Below are positions 4,861 through 5,536 of a DNA stretch of 5,536 nucleotides, piece by piece. Where the stretch lies: assembly GCA_027022125.1 (NCBI GenBank), contig JALVZI010000677.1, forward strand, positions 1-5,536. The letters are read 5' to 3'. Origin of the DNA: Anaerolineae bacterium (GTDB lineage Bacteria; Chloroflexota; Anaerolineae; 4572-78). Position numbers and translations under genes: made by a program. The notes under the pieces were generated by a model. It was not told the origin of the DNA. It was given only the letters and a program-made list of their open reading frames with translations, and made no database searches. Numbering within the stretch: the first letter of the stretch is position 1; each line of letters starts with the position of its first letter.

Positions 4861-5536
4861 CCGCACGATGATGCTGCCCCGGTCGGTTTTTTGCACCAGA
4901 ATATGGTACGGAAACGCGCTCTGCAATTCCTCGATATGGGTGATGACGATAATTTTGGCAAAATCATCCTGAATGCTGTTGATGGCTTCCACCAGCCGCT
5001 CGCGTCCGCGCGCATCCTGCGTGCCGAAACCTTCATCAATTACCAGCGTCTGCAAACTCGTCCCCGCGCGCCGCGCCAGTACTTTACTCAGCGCAATCCG
5101 AATGGCGAAATTCACCCGAAACGCCTCGCCGCCGGAATATAACTCGTAATTTCGCGTGCCGAGTTCATCCGCAATGCGAATATCCAGCGTTTCCACCGTG
5201 TTATCGTTGGTTTTGGCGGCACGCTGTGTCACAAACTGCACATTTACCCGCCCATCCGTCATCCGCGACAGCAGTTGGTTCGCTTCCTCTTCCAACTCCG
5301 GAATAGCGTGCTCAATCAGCAGCGCCTGCACCCCTTTTTTGCCGAATGCCCCGCGCAATTCTTTATACAGCGTTTGCGTCTCCCTCAAATCAGCCAGCGT
5401 ATTTTCTTTTTTGCCGAGTTCCTCCGCCACATTCGCCAAATGGTCAAGTTTCTGCCGCGCCGCCGCCATCGCTTCGCGGGCTTGACGCTCTTCGCGCTGC
5501 AAACGAGTCACGGCAGCATCCGCCGCCGCCAGCGAC
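4855..5536 (-). CDS. SbcC/Rad50-like SMC-family ATPase, C-terminal end (5' partial)
   Basis: This is the last 226 residues of an SMC-family ATPase of the SbcC/Rad50 type, the ATP-driven partner of the SbcD/Mre11 nuclease in processing DNA ends and hairpins. The frame is open to the window edge, and an in-frame GTG at 5511-5509 is internal. Visible in order are an Arg/Ala-rich coiled coil (about 5536-5360), the conserved region GKKGVQALLIEHAIPELEEEAN that leads into the C-terminal ATPase lobe, the ABC signature YSGGE (5139-5125), Walker B LVIDEGFGTQD (from 5046; D then catalytic E), and the switch histidine in VITHIEEL. The N-terminal Walker A and the zinc-hook CxxC lie outside the window. Stop is TGA at 4857-4855. 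It converges on the kinase operon and is GC-richer than it. SbcC is the best fit; a generic SMC-like annotation would also be correct. No sbcD is visible, because upstream sequence is missing. Confidence 0.92.
   Translation of the reverse strand, partial: SLAAADAAVTRLQREERQAREAMAAARQKLDHLANVAEELGKKENTLADLRETQTLYKELRGAFGKKGVQALLIEHAIPELEEEANQLLSRMTDGRVNVQFVTQRAAKTNDNTVETLDIRIADELGTRNYELYSGGEAFRVNFAIRIALSKVLARRAGTSLQTLVIDEGFGTQDARGRERLVEAINSIQDDFAKIIVITHIEELQSAFPYHILVQKTDRGSIIVRD

Noticed and set aside
4521..5039. A 172-codon open frame on the minus strand running from the SbcC-like gene through the repeat tract into the kinase end.
   Set aside because: It is out of frame with the SbcC-like gene, crosses the heptad repeats and has a low-complexity, Ser/Arg/Gln-rich translation with no recognisable motif. 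It is a shadow of the two real genes.

Overview
The window looks like a piece of chromosome from a free-living bacterium. My best guess is Chloroflexota (Anaerolineae or Caldilineae type). This is an inference from the flavour of the SbcC-like tail, the HisKA_2-type sensor kinases, the REC-PAS protein and the style of the intergenic repeats; it does not rest on a marker gene. The two edge genes are visibly GC-richer than the middle. One 60-base line of the SbcC-like gene (5041-5100) hand-counts to 38 G+C, against 25 in a line of the second kinase (3061-3120).

Layout: (1) 2-427, plus strand, the C-terminal end of pyruvate, phosphate dikinase (ppdK). (2) 428-704, a structured intergenic region. 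It holds two back-to-back terminator-like hairpins, a perfect 22-bp GC-rich palindrome, a 10-bp palindrome and a sigma-70-like promoter whose -10 box sits inside a small inverted repeat. (3) 705-4660, plus strand, a three-gene signalling operon. The genes are a response regulator with a PAS domain and a four-cysteine tail, then two membrane-bound histidine kinases that are paralogues of each other. The first kinase gene overlaps the regulator gene and the second follows one base after the first, so the three are probably translated from one message. (4) 4661-4854, a gene-free stretch between convergent genes, almost entirely built of degenerate 7-base tandem repeats whose consensus changes several times. 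(5) 4855-5536, minus strand, the C-terminal part of an SbcC/Rad50-like ATPase, cut by the window edge.

How the genes may work together: both kinases carry nearly the same six-helix membrane domain and the same HisKA_2/ATPase core, but only the second has a PAS_3 domain inserted before the core. The simplest reading is that two related membrane sensors feed phosphate to one receiver protein (Asp55). That receiver's output is not a DNA-binding domain but a PAS domain plus a probable metal-binding C4 module. This two-kinase, one-regulator arrangement, the uncharacterised C4 tail and the 7-base repeat patchwork are the most interesting content. ppdK and the SbcC-like gene look like ordinary housekeeping genes.
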